Source: Arenimonas sp. (GTDB lineage: Bacteria; Pseudomonadota; Gammaproteobacteria; Xanthomonadales; Xanthomonadaceae). Taken from it: DNA of 64,000 nt. The stretch spans positions 103,997 to 167,996 of the forward strand of contig NZ_JALHQI010000001.1 of assembly GCF_022842045.1 (NCBI RefSeq), in the 5' to 3' direction. Position numbers and translations under genes: made by a program. Shown one piece after another: positions 13,279 to 20,985 of the stretch. Under the pieces are notes generated by a model. It had not been told where the DNA came from, did not search any database, and worked only from the letters and a program-made list of their open reading frames with translations. Within the stretch, counting starts at the first letter, position 1. Every line of letters begins with the position of its first letter.

Positions 13279-14151
13279 TCATGACGCGACGGTGGCATCG
13301 GAGGCGTCGGCGGCCTCGAGCGTGTTCTGCATCAAGGTGGCCACGGTCATCGGCCCCACCCCGCCCGGCACCGGCGTGATCCAGGAGGCGCGCTCGAAGG
13401 CGGCGTCGAAACCAACGTCGCCGACCAGCCGGCCGTCGTCGAGGCGATTGATGCCGACATCGATGACCACCGCGCCCGGTTTCACCCATTCACCCGGGAC
13501 CAGGCCCGGGCGGCCGACCGCGACCACCAGGATGTCGGCCTCGCGCACGTGGCGCTCGAGCACCTCGCGCGGCGTGAACTTGTGGCAGCTGGTGGTGGTG
13601 CAGCCGGCGATCAGCAGCTCCAGCGCCATGGGCCGGCCGACGTGGTTGCTGACGCCAACGATGGTGGCGCTTTGCCCGCGCACGGGCCGGTCGGTGTAGG
13701 CCAGCAGCGTGGTGATGCCGCGCGGCGTGCAGGGCCGCAGGCCGAACTGGCGCAGCGCCAGGTGGCCGACGTTCTCCGGGTGGAAGCCGTCGACGTCCTT
13801 GCGCGGGTCGATGCGGTGGATCAACCAGGTGGCGTCGCGGTTCCCGGGCAGCGGCAGCTGCACCAGGATGCCGTGGATGGCCGGGTCGGCGTTGAGGCGG
13901 TCGATCAGCGCGGCCAATTCGGCGTCGGTGGTCTCCGCGGGCAGGTCGTAGTCGATGGCGCGGATGCCGACCTTCTTGGCGGCGCGGCGCTTGTTGCGCA
14001 CGTACACGGCGGAGGCCGGGTCCTGGCCCACCAGCACCACGGCCAGGCCGGGGGCGGGCTTGCCGGCCGCGATTCGGGCCTGCACCCGGCGGGCGAGGTC
14101 GTCGAGCAGGGCGTCGGCGATGCCTTTGCCGTCGAGGATGCGGGCGGTCAT
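13279..14151 (-). CDS. folD: Methylenetetrahydrofolate dehydrogenase / cyclohydrolase
   Basis: A 290-residue bifunctional enzyme interconverting 5,10-methylene- and 10-formyl-tetrahydrofolate with NADP. Family signatures are visible: [14 protein letters not shown] with the catalytic Tyr and Lys, the NADP-binding [15 protein letters not shown], and the C-terminal [16 protein letters not shown]. It is the first gene of the minus-strand run leading to the TRAP transporter; only 22 bases separate it from the T-component, so co-transcription is likely even though function is unrelated. Confidence 0.97.
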   Translation of the reverse strand: MTARILDGKGIADALLDDLARRVQARIAAGKPAPGLAVVLVGQDPASAVYVRNKRRAAKKVGIRAIDYDLPAETTDAELAALIDRLNADPAIHGILVQLPLPGNRDATWLIHRIDPRKDVDGFHPENVGHLALRQFGLRPCTPRGITTLLAYTDRPVRGQSATIVGVSNHVGRPMALELLIAGCTTTSCHKFTPREVLERHVREADILVVAVGRPGLVPGEWVKPGAVVIDVGINRLDDGRLVGDVGFDAAFERASWITPVPGGVGPMTVATLMQNTLEAADASDATVAS

Positions 14152-14246
14152 GGCGCTCCGGGGACAGTGGGGGCGGCCCCGCGCGGGCGGGTCCGGGTCG
14201 CGAAGTGCGATTATCCCCGAACCCTTCCCTGCCCGGCTACCGGAAA

Positions 14247-14540
14247 ATGACCGACACCACCGCTTTCGAGGCCGCCGCGTTCCGCCGGCTGGTCGCCCAC
14301 CTTCGGCAGCGCACCGACGTGCAGAACATCGACCTGATGATCCTCGCGGGCTTTTGCCGCAACTGCCTGTCGAACTGGTACGAGGAAGCCGCCGCGGCCG
14401 CCGGCACTCCGATCGGCAAGGACGCCGCCCGCGAGGCCATCTACGGCATGCCCTTCCCCGAGTGGAAGGCGAAGTACCAGCCCGAGGCCACGCCCGAACA
14501 GCTCGCCGCCTTCGAAGCCGCCCGCCGCGCGCATCCCTGA
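14247..14540 (+). CDS. DUF1244 family protein
   Basis: A 97-residue cytoplasmic protein. It carries the DUF1244 signature [11 protein letters not shown] with two cysteines, and the conserved [12 protein letters not shown] near the C-terminus. Function is unknown in the family. The ATG at 14247 directly follows CGGAAAA; the frame is open to 14205, but the family N-terminus fits the later start. The gene is divergent from folD. Confidence 0.85.
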   Translation: MTDTTAFEAAAFRRLVAHLRQRTDVQNIDLMILAGFCRNCLSNWYEEAAAAAGTPIGKDAAREAIYGMPFPEWKAKYQPEATPEQLAAFEAARRAHP

Positions 14541-14550
14541 TGACACCCTG

Positions 14551-14574
14551 TGGGAGGGACTAAAGTCCCTACCA
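14551..14574. repeat. Imperfect GTAG-type palindrome
   Basis: TGGGAGGGACT and AGTCCCTACCA form an 11-base inverted repeat with one mismatch around an AA spacer. On the minus strand one arm starts GGTAGGGACT, similar in style to the palindromes at 9572-9590 and 38062-38126. It sits between two convergent genes. Confidence 0.55.
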
Positions 14575-14605
14575 AAAAAAACGCCCCGGCCAATCGACCG
14601 GGGCG
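14574..14605 (-). terminator. Rho-independent terminator of the phasin-like gene
   Basis: On the minus strand an 8-bp CGCCCCGG/CCGGGGCG stem is followed by eight consecutive T residues, 33 bases after the stop of the 14638-14946 gene. Confidence 0.85.
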
Positions 14606-14637
14606 GTAAATCCCACTGACGGGAGAGAGATCTCGGA

Positions 14638-14946
14638 TCAGGCGCGCTTGCGCGACCGGGTCGGGGCGCGCTTGGCGCGGGCCTTGCGCTTGGCCGGGGC
14701 ACGCTTTACGCCCAGCTTCACCAGCACCGGCGCCAGCGCGGTTTCGACCTGGGCACGGGCCTGGCGTACGAAGGTCTCGGCCTGGGCGCGGGCCTGGCAG
14801 GCAATGGTTTCGGCCTGGCCGAGCTTGGCCTGGGCCTGCTTGCGGCCCAGCGAGACCGCACCGATGCCGGCCAGGATGACGGCACGCGGGCTGATCGGGG
14901 TCTTGCGGGCGGAGCTGCGACGGCGGGTCGGGGTCGAGCGGGTCAT
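14638..14946 (-). CDS. Phasin-like basic protein with histone-like tail
   Basis: A 102-residue protein. Residues 1-20 are basic (TRSTPTRRRSSARK), the middle has a helix beginning SPRAVILAGIGAVSLGRKQA and an amphipathic stretch of QARAQ repeats, and the last 25 residues are almost all Lys, Arg, Ala and Pro (APAKRKARAKRAPTRSRKRA). This layout resembles PhaF/PhaI-type phasins, which bind polyhydroxyalkanoate granules and, through the basic tail, DNA. No PHA synthesis genes are in the window, so the granule role is not shown. A clear terminator follows. Confidence 0.65.
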   Translation of the reverse strand: MTRSTPTRRRSSARKTPISPRAVILAGIGAVSLGRKQAQAKLGQAETIACQARAQAETFVRQARAQVETALAPVLVKLGVKRAPAKRKARAKRAPTRSRKRA

Positions 14947-15082
14947 GGGACACCTCGTGGCGATGGCCGGGATGGCCGTTCGCCCTTGAGTCTGTTCCGC
15001 CGCACCCGAGCAATCACACTAGCCGCGCTTGCGGCCCGCCGGGCCCCGCGACATGCTGGCCTCCCCTGCACGGAGACCCGCC

Positions 15083-15940
15083 ATGGCTGCGAAGAAATCG
15101 ACCTGGGCCAAGTTCCCGCACGAGGCCAAGGCCTTTGACCAGGCCGGCGACAAGCTGAAAAAGGCCTGGCCGTCGCTGCATGCCGGGGACTGCGAGCCCT
15201 TCCCCGACGACAAGCGTGCCGCCGCCCTGATCAAGGCGGCCGGCAAGGCCGCGCCGAAGGGGCTGGACGCCGCCGCGCTGTCCGAAGCGCTGCAGGACGC
15301 GTGGCGCGCCTTCCACCGCGGTGATTTCCAGCAGGCGTTCGAAGCGGGCTCGGCCCTCGGCCCGGTCGGCGCCTCTGTCGCCTGCAAGGCGCTGGCCATC
15401 CACGCGACGCACCTGGTCGAGGACGAGGACGAGCAGCTCGCGCGCTACGAGCAGGCCGGGAAGCTGGCCGAGGCCGCGGTGGCGGCGCTGCCGGACGAGG
15501 CCAACAGCCACTACCGCTATGCCCACGCAATGGGCCGCTACAGCCAGGGCATCTCGATCGCCAAGGCCCTGAAGATGGGCCTGGCCACGAAGGTCAGGAA
15601 AGCGCTTGAAGCGACGCTCGAGCTCGCGCCCAAGCACGCCGAGGCGCACACCGCGCTGGGCCTCTACCACGCCGAGATCATCAGCAAGATCGGCGCCCTG
15701 GTCGGCGGCATGACCTACGGCGCCAAGGCCAGCGAGGCCGAGAAGCACCTGGCCACGGCGCTCAAACTGACGCCCGACTCCCCCATCGCCCACTTCGAGC
15801 ACGGCAACCTGCTGCTGCTCCTGCACGGCGACAAGAAGGAAGACGCCGCCGCCACTGCGTACGAAAAGGCCGGCAAGCTCAAGCCCAAGGACGCGATGGA
15901 AAAGCTCGACGCCGAGTTCGCCAAGGCCCAGCTCGAATAA
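15083..15940 (+). CDS. TPR-repeat protein of unknown function
   Basis: A 285-residue protein with no signal peptide. It starts at the ATG at 15083, preceded by CGGAGA at 15071-15076. The body is a run of helical TPR-like repeats, for example LEATLELAPKHAEAHTALGLYH and LATALKLTPDSPIAHFEHGN. The pattern of a repeat containing HAMGRYSQGISIAKAL followed by TPRs loosely recalls the bacterial relatives of the RMDN (regulator of microtubule dynamics) family, but this is a weak resemblance. It stands alone between a minus-strand gene and tRNA-Val. Confidence 0.7.
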   Translation: MAAKKSTWAKFPHEAKAFDQAGDKLKKAWPSLHAGDCEPFPDDKRAAALIKAAGKAAPKGLDAAALSEALQDAWRAFHRGDFQQAFEAGSALGPVGASVACKALAIHATHLVEDEDEQLARYEQAGKLAEAAVAALPDEANSHYRYAHAMGRYSQGISIAKALKMGLATKVRKALEATLELAPKHAEAHTALGLYHAEIISKIGALVGGMTYGAKASEAEKHLATALKLTPDSPIAHFEHGNLLLLLHGDKKEDAAATAYEKAGKLKPKDAMEKLDAEFAKAQLE

Positions 15941-15948
15941 TCCGGCGC

Positions 15949-15978
15949 AAAAAAATGGCCACCCGGAGGTGGCCATTT
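15949..15978 (-). terminator. Terminator after tRNA-Val, possibly bidirectional
   Basis: An 11-bp perfect stem AAATGGCCACC/GGTGGCCATTT with a CGGA loop. On the minus strand it ends in a run of seven T residues, ten bases after the tRNA-Val CCA. It also lies just after the stop of the convergent TPR gene. Confidence 0.85.
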
Positions 15979-15987
15979 CCCTGAAAC

Positions 15988-16062
15988 TGGTGGGCGGTAC
16001 AGGGCTTGAACCTGTGACCCTCGCCGTGTGAAAGCGATGCTCTACCGCTGAGCTAACCGCCC
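15988..16062 (-). tRNA. tRNA-Val (CAC)
   Basis: A 75-base cloverleaf with encoded CCA. The acceptor stem is GGGCGGT/ACCGCCC, the D arm contains TTAGCTCAGCGG, the T arm GGTTCAAGCC, and the anticodon loop TTCACAC gives CAC, which reads GTG. Confidence 0.95.
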
Positions 16063-16115
16063 GGAAGAGAGCGCGAATCTTACGTGTCCCGCCCCCGGGC
16101 GGTCAAGAACGCGGC

Positions 16116-17744
16116 TCACTGCTGCTTGCTGGCCTGCATTTCCGAGGCCTTGGCGGGGGGTGAGAAGGATTCCGCCCGGGCCTGGTCCCAGAACACCTGG
16201 AACACCGGGTGCTCGGGCACGGCCTCGAGCAGCTGCCCCGGCGGCACGAAGTGGTGCAGCTTCGCCAGCGCGCGCACCTCGGTGGACGAGACCCGGCGGA
16301 TGATGTGCTCCGGCCCGATCTCCAGCGGGTGGCGCAGGCCGGCGGCGGCCAGCAGCTCCTTCAGCGCCGCCAGCGTGTTGCGGTGGAAATTGGCCACGCG
16401 AACCGCCTTGCCGTCCGGGTCCAGCGCCGCCTGCCGGTTCGGGTCCTGGGTGGCGATGCCGGTCGGGCAGCGGTCGGTGTGGCAGCTCTGCGATTGGATG
16501 CAGCCCAGCGCGAACATGAAGCCGCGCGCCGCGTTCACCCAGTCCGCGCCCAGCGCCAGCGTGCGGGCGATGTCGAAGGCGGTGACGATCTTGCCGGCCG
16601 CGCCGATCCTGATCTTCGAGCGCAGGTCGAGGCCGACCAGGGTGTTGTGCACCAGCAGCAGCGCCTCGCGCATCGGCGCACCCACGTGGTCGGTGAACTC
16701 CAGCGGCGCCGCCCCGGTGCCGCCCTCGCCGCCGTCCACCACGATGAAATCGGGCAGGATGCCGGTCTGCTTCATTGCCTTGGCGATCGCGAACCACTCC
16801 CACGGGTGGCCTATGGCCAGCTTGAAGCCGGTGGGCTTGCCGCCCGAGAGCGTGCGCAGCCGGTCGATGAACTGCAGCAGTTCGACCGGCGTCGAGAACG
16901 CCGAATGCGCCGCCGGCGAATGGCACTCCACGCCTTGCGGCACGCCGCGCGCCGCGGCGATTTCGGCGCTGACCTTGGCCGCCGGCAGGATGCCGCCCTG
17001 CCCCGGCTTGGCGCCCTGGCTGAGCTTGAGCTCGATCATCTTCACCTGCGGGTCGCAGGCATTGATGCGGAACTTCTCCTCGTCGAAGCCGCCTTCTGCG
17101 TTGCGGCAGCCGAAGTAGCCGGAGCCGATCTCCCACACCAGGTCGCCGCCGTGCTCGCGGTGGTAGCGCGATATCGAGCCTTCGCCGGTGTCATGGTAGA
17201 AGCCACCGAGCTTCGCGCCCTGGTTCAGCGCACGGATCGCGTTGGCCGACAGCGAGCCGAAGCTCATCGCCGAGATGTTGAACACGCTGGCCGAATACGG
17301 CTGCGCGCGGCCCTCGCCGATGGTGATGCGGAAGTCGTGCGAGTCGATGCGCGTGGGCTGCAGCGAGTGGTTCATCCACTCGTACTTGTCGCCGTAGACA
17401 TCGCGCTGGGTGCCGAACGGCCGCTTGTCCAGCACGTCCTTCGCCCGCTGGTAAATGATGGCGCGCTGCTGCCGCGAGAAGGGAAGCTCGACCGTGTCCG
17501 ACTCGATGAAGTACTGCCGAATCTCCGGCCCGATCGATTCCAGCCCGTAGCGAAAGTGCGCCGTGACCGGGAAATTGCGCCGCAGGGCCTGCTTGCGCTG
17601 CAGCAGGTCCCAGGTTCCCAGCAGTGAAAGCCCACCGAAGATGGCCAGCCCCCAGCCTGCGATCGGCGTCAGCGTCACCGCATAGCCGAAGGCGATCGTC
17701 AGGAGCAGGCAGGCAGCGAACGGCCAATAGCGGGAAGGCAGCAT
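16116..17744 (-). CDS. FMN-binding glutamate synthase family protein
   Basis: A 542-residue protein with an N-terminal hydrophobic segment (about residues 10-45) followed by a glutamate-synthase-type FMN TIM barrel (SFGSLSANAIRALNQGAK, GGEGGTGAAPLEF). The 3Fe-4S cysteine pattern C-x5-C-x4-C of glutamate synthases is present in CIQSQSCHTDRCPTG. There is no glutamine amidotransferase domain, so it is not a complete GltB; the electron donor and substrate of this membrane-linked subfamily are not known. The ATG at 17744 is preceded by GGAG at good spacing. Confidence 0.85.
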   Translation of the reverse strand: MLPSRYWPFAACLLLTIAFGYAVTLTPIAGWGLAIFGGLSLLGTWDLLQRKQALRRNFPVTAHFRYGLESIGPEIRQYFIESDTVELPFSRQQRAIIYQRAKDVLDKRPFGTQRDVYGDKYEWMNHSLQPTRIDSHDFRITIGEGRAQPYSASVFNISAMSFGSLSANAIRALNQGAKLGGFYHDTGEGSISRYHREHGGDLVWEIGSGYFGCRNAEGGFDEEKFRINACDPQVKMIELKLSQGAKPGQGGILPAAKVSAEIAAARGVPQGVECHSPAAHSAFSTPVELLQFIDRLRTLSGGKPTGFKLAIGHPWEWFAIAKAMKQTGILPDFIVVDGGEGGTGAAPLEFTDHVGAPMREALLLVHNTLVGLDLRSKIRIGAAGKIVTAFDIARTLALGADWVNAARGFMFALGCIQSQSCHTDRCPTGIATQDPNRQAALDPDGKAVRVANFHRNTLAALKELLAAAGLRHPLEIGPEHIIRRVSSTEVRALAKLHHFVPPGQLLEAVPEHPVFQVFWDQARAESFSPPAKASEMQASKQQ

Positions 17745-17757
17745 GGGCAGCTCCGGT

Positions 17758-18060
17758 TCAGGCGGTGGGGCGTGACTTGAGCACGCGGTAGACGTCCCAG
17801 AAACCAACGACGGCGATGCCCGCGATCACCAGGTAGACCGACTGCACGACGAGGCTCGCCGCCCAGGCCATGTCGCCGTCGCCCATGTCCACGGCCCGGT
17901 AGACCCACGGCACCGTCCAGCGCGCGAGGATGCCGGCGACGAAGCTGGCGGCCACGATGGCGAACCCAAGGATGCGCGTTCGCTGCCAGCACGCCGCCAG
18001 AAGCAGCACCGCCGCCAGGTCCACCGCGAAATACAGCAACCCCATCAGCCACATCGACAT
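17758..18060 (-). CDS. Small membrane protein, unknown
   Basis: A 100-residue protein with three or four hydrophobic segments (MGLLYFAVDLAAVLLLAAC; ILGFAIVAASFVAGILA; VVQSVYLVIAGIAVVGFW). No family is recognised. It ends 13 bases before the glutamate-synthase-like gene and probably shares its transcript. GGGGAG lies about 12 bases before the start. Confidence 0.6.
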   Translation of the reverse strand: MSMWLMGLLYFAVDLAAVLLLAACWQRTRILGFAIVAASFVAGILARWTVPWVYRAVDMGDGDMAWAASLVVQSVYLVIAGIAVVGFWDVYRVLKSRPTA

Positions 18061-18084
18061 CGCCGCGCTACTCCCCTGCGTGCG

Positions 18085-18171
18085 TGGTGCCCGGGGTGGG
18101 GGTCGAACCCACATGGCCTCGCGGCCGGGGGATTTTAAGTCCCATGCGTCTACCAGTTTCGCCACCCGGGC
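18085..18171 (-). tRNA. tRNA-Leu (TAA)
   Basis: An 87-base class II tRNA with a long variable arm and encoded CCA. The acceptor stem is GCCCGGG/CCCGGGC and the anticodon loop CTTAAAA gives TAA, reading TTA. It corresponds in position to E. coli leuZ, third in the Gly-Cys-Leu cluster after pgsA. Confidence 0.95.
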
Positions 18172-18216
18172 GTCTCGCGATGGTGCCGCATGCGGGCGTG
18201 CGTCGCCAGCGCGGGC

Positions 18217-18245
18217 AAAAAAAAGCCCCGCCAGAGCGGGGCTTT
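18217..18245 (-). terminator. Terminator-like hairpin between tRNA-Cys and tRNA-Leu
   Basis: A 10-bp perfect stem AAAGCCCCGC/GCGGGGCTTT with a four-base loop, followed on the minus strand by a run of eight T residues. It lies six bases past the tRNA-Cys CCA. Confidence 0.8.
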
Positions 18246-18251
18246 GAACAC

Positions 18252-18325
18252 TGGAGGCCGAGGTCGGAATTGAACCGGCGTACGCGGATTTGCAGTCCGC
18301 TGCATAACCACTCTGCCACCCGGCC
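18252..18325 (-). tRNA. tRNA-Cys (GCA)
   Basis: A 74-base cloverleaf with encoded CCA. The anticodon loop CTGCAAA gives GCA. It is the second member of the pgsA-linked cluster, as cysT is in E. coli. Confidence 0.95.
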
Positions 18326-18374
18326 GGATAGCGTTGCCGGAAGCTTAGCGCGTCCGACGGCGGTTGCCACCGCC

Positions 18375-18408
18375 TTAAAAAACAAAACCCCGGCGGGCGG
18401 GGTTTTGT
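18375..18408 (-). terminator. Terminator-like hairpin between tRNA-Gly and tRNA-Cys
   Basis: A 10-bp stem ACAAAACCCC/GGGGTTTTGT with a seven-base loop, followed on the minus strand by GTTTTTTAAGG. It lies seven bases past the tRNA-Gly CCA. Confidence 0.75.
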
Positions 18409-18415
18409 CTGGAAC

Positions 18416-18491
<76 letters not shown>

Positions 18492-18545
18492 AAGAGACGC
18501 GCATTTTGGGGGAAGGCCCGGAGGGTGTCAACACCCTTTTTCAAT

Positions 18546-19106
18546 TCAGCCCTTCTTCCGCATGGTCGGCCAGGCCGCGTGCAGGTAGTCGAAGCCCGAC
18601 CACAGGGTCAGGGCCGCCGCGATCGCCAGCAGCCACTCGCCGATCCGGAACACCGGCAGGCCCAGCAGGTCTTCCTGGAACAGCAGGCAGCTGATGGCCA
18701 CCATCTGCACGATGGTCTTGAGCTTGCCCAGCGCCGCGACCTTGACCAGGCCGTGCGCGCCTACCTGCGCCATCCACTCGCGCAGGGCCGAGATGGTGAT
18801 CTCGCGGCCGATGATCACGGCGCTGAGCAGGGCCATCCACGGGGTGTCGTGCCGCTCCACGACCAGCAGCAGCGCGAAGGCCACCGTCAGTTTGTCGGCC
18901 ACGGGGTCGAGGAAGGCGCCGAAGGCCGAGTACATGCCGTAGCGCCGGGCGATCCAGCCGTCGAGCCAGTCGGTGAGCGCGCCGAAGATGAAGATGCCGG
19001 CGACCGCGAGGTTGGTCCAGCCGTACGGCAGGTAGAACACGACCACCATCACCGGGATCAGCAGGATCCGCATCAGCGTCAGCATGGTGGGGATGGTGAG
19101 GGTCAC
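18546..19106 (-). CDS. pgsA: CDP-diacylglycerol-glycerol-3-phosphate 3-phosphatidyltransferase
   Basis: A 186-residue inner-membrane enzyme that makes phosphatidylglycerophosphate, the precursor of phosphatidylglycerol and cardiolipin. The CDP-alcohol phosphotransferase signature D-x2-DG-x2-AR-x8-G-x3-D-x3-D is intact in DWLDGWIARR through AFLDPVADK. The GTG at 19106 was chosen: it gives the usual N-terminus (TLTIPTMLTLMRILLIP) and has AGGA five bases upstream. It is 10 bases after uvrC. Confidence 0.95.
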   Translation of the reverse strand: MTLTIPTMLTLMRILLIPVMVVVFYLPYGWTNLAVAGIFIFGALTDWLDGWIARRYGMYSAFGAFLDPVADKLTVAFALLLVVERHDTPWMALLSAVIIGREITISALREWMAQVGAHGLVKVAALGKLKTIVQMVAISCLLFQEDLLGLPVFRIGEWLLAIAAALTLWSGFDYLHAAWPTMRKKG

Positions 19107-19116
19107 GGTGTCCTGC

Positions 19117-20985
19117 TCAGGCTTCGTTCCGGGGCGATTGTGCCTCAAGACCGTGCAGGGCGGCGTAGATGCGCTGGGCCAGCGCGTCGTTGACGCCCTC
19201 GACGCGGGCGATTTCCTCGGCGCCCGCGGCCTTGAGACCGGCCAGGCCGCCGAAGTGCTTGAGCAGGCTGGCGCGCCGGCGCGGGCCGATGCCGGGGATG
19301 TCCTCGAGCCGGCTGGTCTCGCGTGTTTTCTGGCGCTTGCCGCGGTGGCCAGTGATGGCGAAGCGGTGGGCCTCGTCGCGAACCTGCTGCACCAACTGCA
19401 GGCCCGGCGACGCCGCGCCCGGACGCAGCTCGCGGCCGTCGGGCAGCACCAGCGCCTCGTGGCCGGCGCGGCGCGCCTCGCCCTTGGCCACCCCGACCAT
19501 GGCCACGCCCTGCACGCCCAGTTCGTCCAGCACCGCGCGGGCCTGGGCCAACTGGCCGGCGCCACCGTCGATCAGCAGCAGGTCGGGCAGCACCCCCTCT
19601 TCCACGCCGCGACGGAACCGGCGCTCCAGCGCCTGGTGCATGGCCGCGTAGTCGTCGCCGGGCTCGATGCCGGTGATGTTGTAGCGCCGGTACTGCCCGC
19701 GCACCGGCCCTTCGCCGTCGAACACCACGCACGAGGCCACGGTGGCCTCGCCCATCGTGTGGCTGATGTCGAAGCATTCGATGCGCGTGGGCGGCTCGCC
19801 CAGGCCAAGCAGCTCCTGCAGCGACAGCAGCCGCGCGCGTTGGCTGGCGCTGCTGGCGGCCTCGGTGGCCAGGGCCAGGGCCGCGTTCTGTCGGGCAATC
19901 TCGAGGTAGCGCGCACGTTCGCCGCGCACCGACGACTTCAGCTCGACCTTGCGCCCGGCCTGCGCACTGAAGACCTCCTGCAGCAGCGCCTCGTCGGCGA
20001 TGGCGTGGCTGAGCACGATCTCGCGCGGCGGCCGCTGTTCCAGGTAGTACTGCGCCACGAACGCACCCAGCACTTCCTCCGGGCTCTCGGCGCCATTGGG
20101 CCGCGGGAAGAAGCTGCGCGTGCCCTGGTTCAGGCCGTTGCGGAAGGCCATCAGCAGCACGCAGGCCGCGCCCTGCTCCATCGCCAGCGCCAGTACGTCC
20201 ATCTCGACCTGCTCGCCCTCGACGTACTGGCGGGCCTGGATCTTGCGGATGCCGGCGATCTGGTCGCGCAGCACCGCGGCCTGCTCGAACTCGAGCCGCT
20301 GGCTGGCCTCGTCCATCGCCCTGCCCAGTTCGTCCACCAGCTCGCTGCTGCGGCCCTCCAGGAACAGCACGGCGCGGCGCACGGTGGCGTCGTACTCGCG
20401 GGTGGGCACCAGGCCGACGCAGGGCGCGCTGCAGCGGCCGATCTGGTGCTGCAGGCAGGGCCGGCTGCGGTTGCGGAACACGCTGTCCTCGCAGCTGCGC
20501 AGCTTGAACAGCTTGAACATCAGGTCCAGCGTCTCGCGCACCGCACCCGAGCTCGGATAAGGCCCGAAGTAGCGGCCCGCCATCGCCCGCGGCCCGCGGT
20601 GGTAGCCCAGCTTCGGCCAGGTCTCGTCGGTGAGCAGGATGTGCGGGTAACTCTTGTCGTCGCGCAGCAGCACGTTGTAGCGCGGGCGCAGCGACTTGAT
20701 CAGCTGGTTCTCGAGGATCAGCGCCTCGCTCTCGGTGCGCGTCACCGTCACTTCGATGCGGGCGATCTGCGCCACCATCAGCGCGATCCGCCGCGACGGC
20801 AACTCCTTGAGGAAATAGCTGCCGACGCGCTTCTTCAGCGACAGCGCCTTGCCGATGTAGAGCACCTGCCCGTCCGCGCCGTACATGCGATAGACGCCGG
20901 GCGCGGGGGTCAGGTCGCGGACGAAGGCCTTGCCGTCGAACGGGGCCGGCGCCTCGCCGGCGGGCGGTTTCGCCTCGGCGGTCAT
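19117..20985 (-). CDS. uvrC: Excinuclease ABC subunit C
   Basis: A 622-residue endonuclease that makes both incisions in nucleotide excision repair with UvrB. In order: a GIY-YIG-type domain near residues 28-110 (PGVYRMYG ... VLYIGKA), a UVR motif near residue 220, the RNase H-like C-terminal nuclease (ECFDISHTMGE, LLIDGGAGQL) and a tandem helix-hairpin-helix at the end (IPGIGPRRRASLLKHFGG). Its ATG at 20985 overlaps the NHL-protein stop by four bases. Confidence 0.97.
   Translation of the reverse strand: MTAEAKPPAGEAPAPFDGKAFVRDLTPAPGVYRMYGADGQVLYIGKALSLKKRVGSYFLKELPSRRIALMVAQIARIEVTVTRTESEALILENQLIKSLRPRYNVLLRDDKSYPHILLTDETWPKLGYHRGPRAMAGRYFGPYPSSGAVRETLDLMFKLFKLRSCEDSVFRNRSRPCLQHQIGRCSAPCVGLVPTREYDATVRRAVLFLEGRSSELVDELGRAMDEASQRLEFEQAAVLRDQIAGIRKIQARQYVEGEQVEMDVLALAMEQGAACVLLMAFRNGLNQGTRSFFPRPNGAESPEEVLGAFVAQYYLEQRPPREIVLSHAIADEALLQEVFSAQAGRKVELKSSVRGERARYLEIARQNAALALATEAASSASQRARLLSLQELLGLGEPPTRIECFDISHTMGEATVASCVVFDGEGPVRGQYRRYNITGIEPGDDYAAMHQALERRFRRGVEEGVLPDLLLIDGGAGQLAQARAVLDELGVQGVAMVGVAKGEARRAGHEALVLPDGRELRPGAASPGLQLVQQVRDEAHRFAITGHRGKRQKTRETSRLEDIPGIGPRRRASLLKHFGGLAGLKAAGAEEIARVEGVNDALAQRIYAALHGLEAQSPRNEA

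Noticed and set aside
16116..17744. Annotation as the large subunit of glutamate synthase (gltB)
   Set aside because: It is about a third of GltB length and lacks the glutamine amidotransferase domain, although the FMN barrel and 3Fe-4S cysteines are shared.
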